Below, piece after piece: positions 63,469 through 64,000 of a stretch of DNA of 64,000 nucleotides. Made by a program: the position numbers and the translations under genes. Position 1 is the first letter of the stretch. Each line of letters begins with the position of its first letter. Source of the stretch: Pelagibacteraceae bacterium AG-359-E06 (lineage in GTDB: Bacteria > Pseudomonadota > Alphaproteobacteria > Pelagibacterales > Pelagibacteraceae); contig QCET01000001.1 in assembly GCA_003280495.1 (NCBI GenBank), forward strand, positions 41,301-105,300, read 5' to 3'. Under the pieces are notes generated by a model, which did no database searches, had not been told where the DNA came from, and saw only the letters and a program-made list of their open reading frames with translations.

Positions 63469-64000
63469 TAAAATATCTAATTTACAGTTTGACTATAATC
63501 TTGGGAGTATACCTGGTTTTCTTAGCTTTTATGTTTTTTTATCAAAGATCATTTATGTATTACCCCAGTGTTAACAATTATAATGATACAGAAATTAATT
63601 TTGACTATGAAACAGTTTCTATAACAACATCAGATAATATAAATTTAAAGGCTTGGTATAGTTTTAATCAAAACAAAAAACAAACAATAGTTTTTTTCCA
63701 TGGTAATGCCGGTGACCTAGAAAATAGAATTTATAAACTTAATCATTTTAAAAATTTGAATGTTAATTTCCTAATAGTTTCATGGCGCGGATTTAGTGGT
63801 AATGACGGGCAACCTTCAGAGAAAAATTTATATATTGATGCAAATTCAACGATTAAGTGGCTTGAGGATAAAGGCGTCAAAAAAAATCAAATGGTGCTAT
63901 ATGGAGAATCGTTAGGAACTGGAATTGCAGTTGAAGTAGCAAGTAAAAGTAAATTTGCAGGAGTAATATTAGAGTCACCGTTTACGTCTATGCAGGATAT
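63465..64000 (+). CDS. Alpha/beta hydrolase, BEM46/ABHD13-like (3' end outside window)
   Basis: The frame is open from ATG 63465 (ATGA overlap with the EamA gene) to the window end and is not in the ORF track. It has an N-terminal membrane anchor (LIYSLTIILGVYLVFLAFMFFY). The oxyanion segment is IVFFHGNAGDLENR, followed by VSWRGFSGNDGQPSE. The nucleophile elbow is LYGESLGTGIAVEVA, and ILESPFTSM follows. It fits the BEM46/ABHD13-type serine hydrolases. The rest of the triad lies beyond the edge. Confidence 0.87.
   Translation, partial: MIKYLIYSLTIILGVYLVFLAFMFFYQRSFMYYPSVNNYNDTEINFDYETVSITTSDNINLKAWYSFNQNKKQTIVFFHGNAGDLENRIYKLNHFKNLNVNFLIVSWRGFSGNDGQPSEKNLYIDANSTIKWLEDKGVKKNQMVLYGESLGTGIAVEVASKSKFAGVILESPFTSMQD

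Noticed and set aside
1-64000. CRISPR arrays, prophage or insertion sequences
   Set aside because: No spaced repeats of 25-40 bp, no transposase, integrase or phage structural genes were seen in the translated ORFs.

Overview
The window looks like chromosome from a SAR11-clade alphaproteobacterium (Candidatus Pelagibacter or a close relative). The sequence is very AT-rich. Intergenic gaps are tiny and adjacent genes often share stop and start bases (TAATG, ATGA, TGATG). I saw no insertion sequence, CRISPR array or rRNA, and one tRNA. The gene orders are alphaproteobacterial: hisB-H-A-F-E, hslVU, dnaQ-coaE-aroE-maf-ppsR facing hemE-hemH-hemJ-rho, ccmC-E-F-G-H, glcDEF, and a TRAP transporter. 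The species assignment is inference, because no search could be run.

Layout. 1-3815 (minus): end of the histidine operon with a HIT protein and a truncated acetyltransferase. 3901-5771 (plus): hslVU protease. 5768-9550 (minus): a complete glucosylglycerate module of synthase, phosphatase and GH13 phosphorylase. 9547-14854: Smr, Tim44-like, FxsA, SecB, then dnaQ, coaE, aroE, maf and ppsR. The gap at 14855-15123 sits between ppsR and hemE, the place of the Caulobacter origin, and is my candidate oriC. 15124-18900: hemE, hemH, hemJ, rho. 18901-21145: a LON-domain protein, a well-signalled 65-residue unknown gene with its own promoter, leader and terminator, a secreted PQQ-type dehydrogenase, and tRNA-Gly. 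21203-27709: a lipoprotein, phhB, purH, a heparinase-like protein, rpe and a sodium/solute symporter. 27930-32237: small membrane proteins, an SDHAF4-like protein, acetyl-CoA synthetase with a lysine-rich N-terminal tail, and an EVE protein. 32405-33588: two unknown genes next to four 12-bp tandem repeats. 33705-43356: tsaD, hemC-hemD, an MscS channel, yggT, folD, psiE, argG, an IalB-like protein, tas, a TerC-family protein and a BI-1 protein. 43361-45411: DUF2256, DUF2794, yciB, a DUF3108 protein and hspQ. 45477-49476: a long hairpin, then cytochrome c maturation genes. 49469-50493: a NUDIX protein and a PagL-like outer-membrane protein.

50497-62575 (plus) appears to be a 2-hydroxyacid/2-oxoacid unit. 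It holds an FMN-dependent 2-hydroxyacid dehydrogenase, an aminotransferase, glycolate oxidase GlcDEF, a D-2-hydroxyacid (glyoxylate-type) reductase, a TRAP transporter of probable TakP/LacP type, an amidase and a small membrane protein. The window ends in an EamA transporter and a truncated alpha/beta hydrolase.

Functional themes are tetrapyrrole synthesis split over two loci (hemE/H/J and hemC/D), organic-acid uptake and oxidation, a nitrogen-free compatible solute, and core housekeeping genes next to the probable replication origin. The most notable observations are the candidate origin, the polylysine tail on Acs, the small gene with a structured leader, the 45.5-kb hairpin, the tandem-repeat cassette, and a head-to-head gene pair whose start codons overlap.
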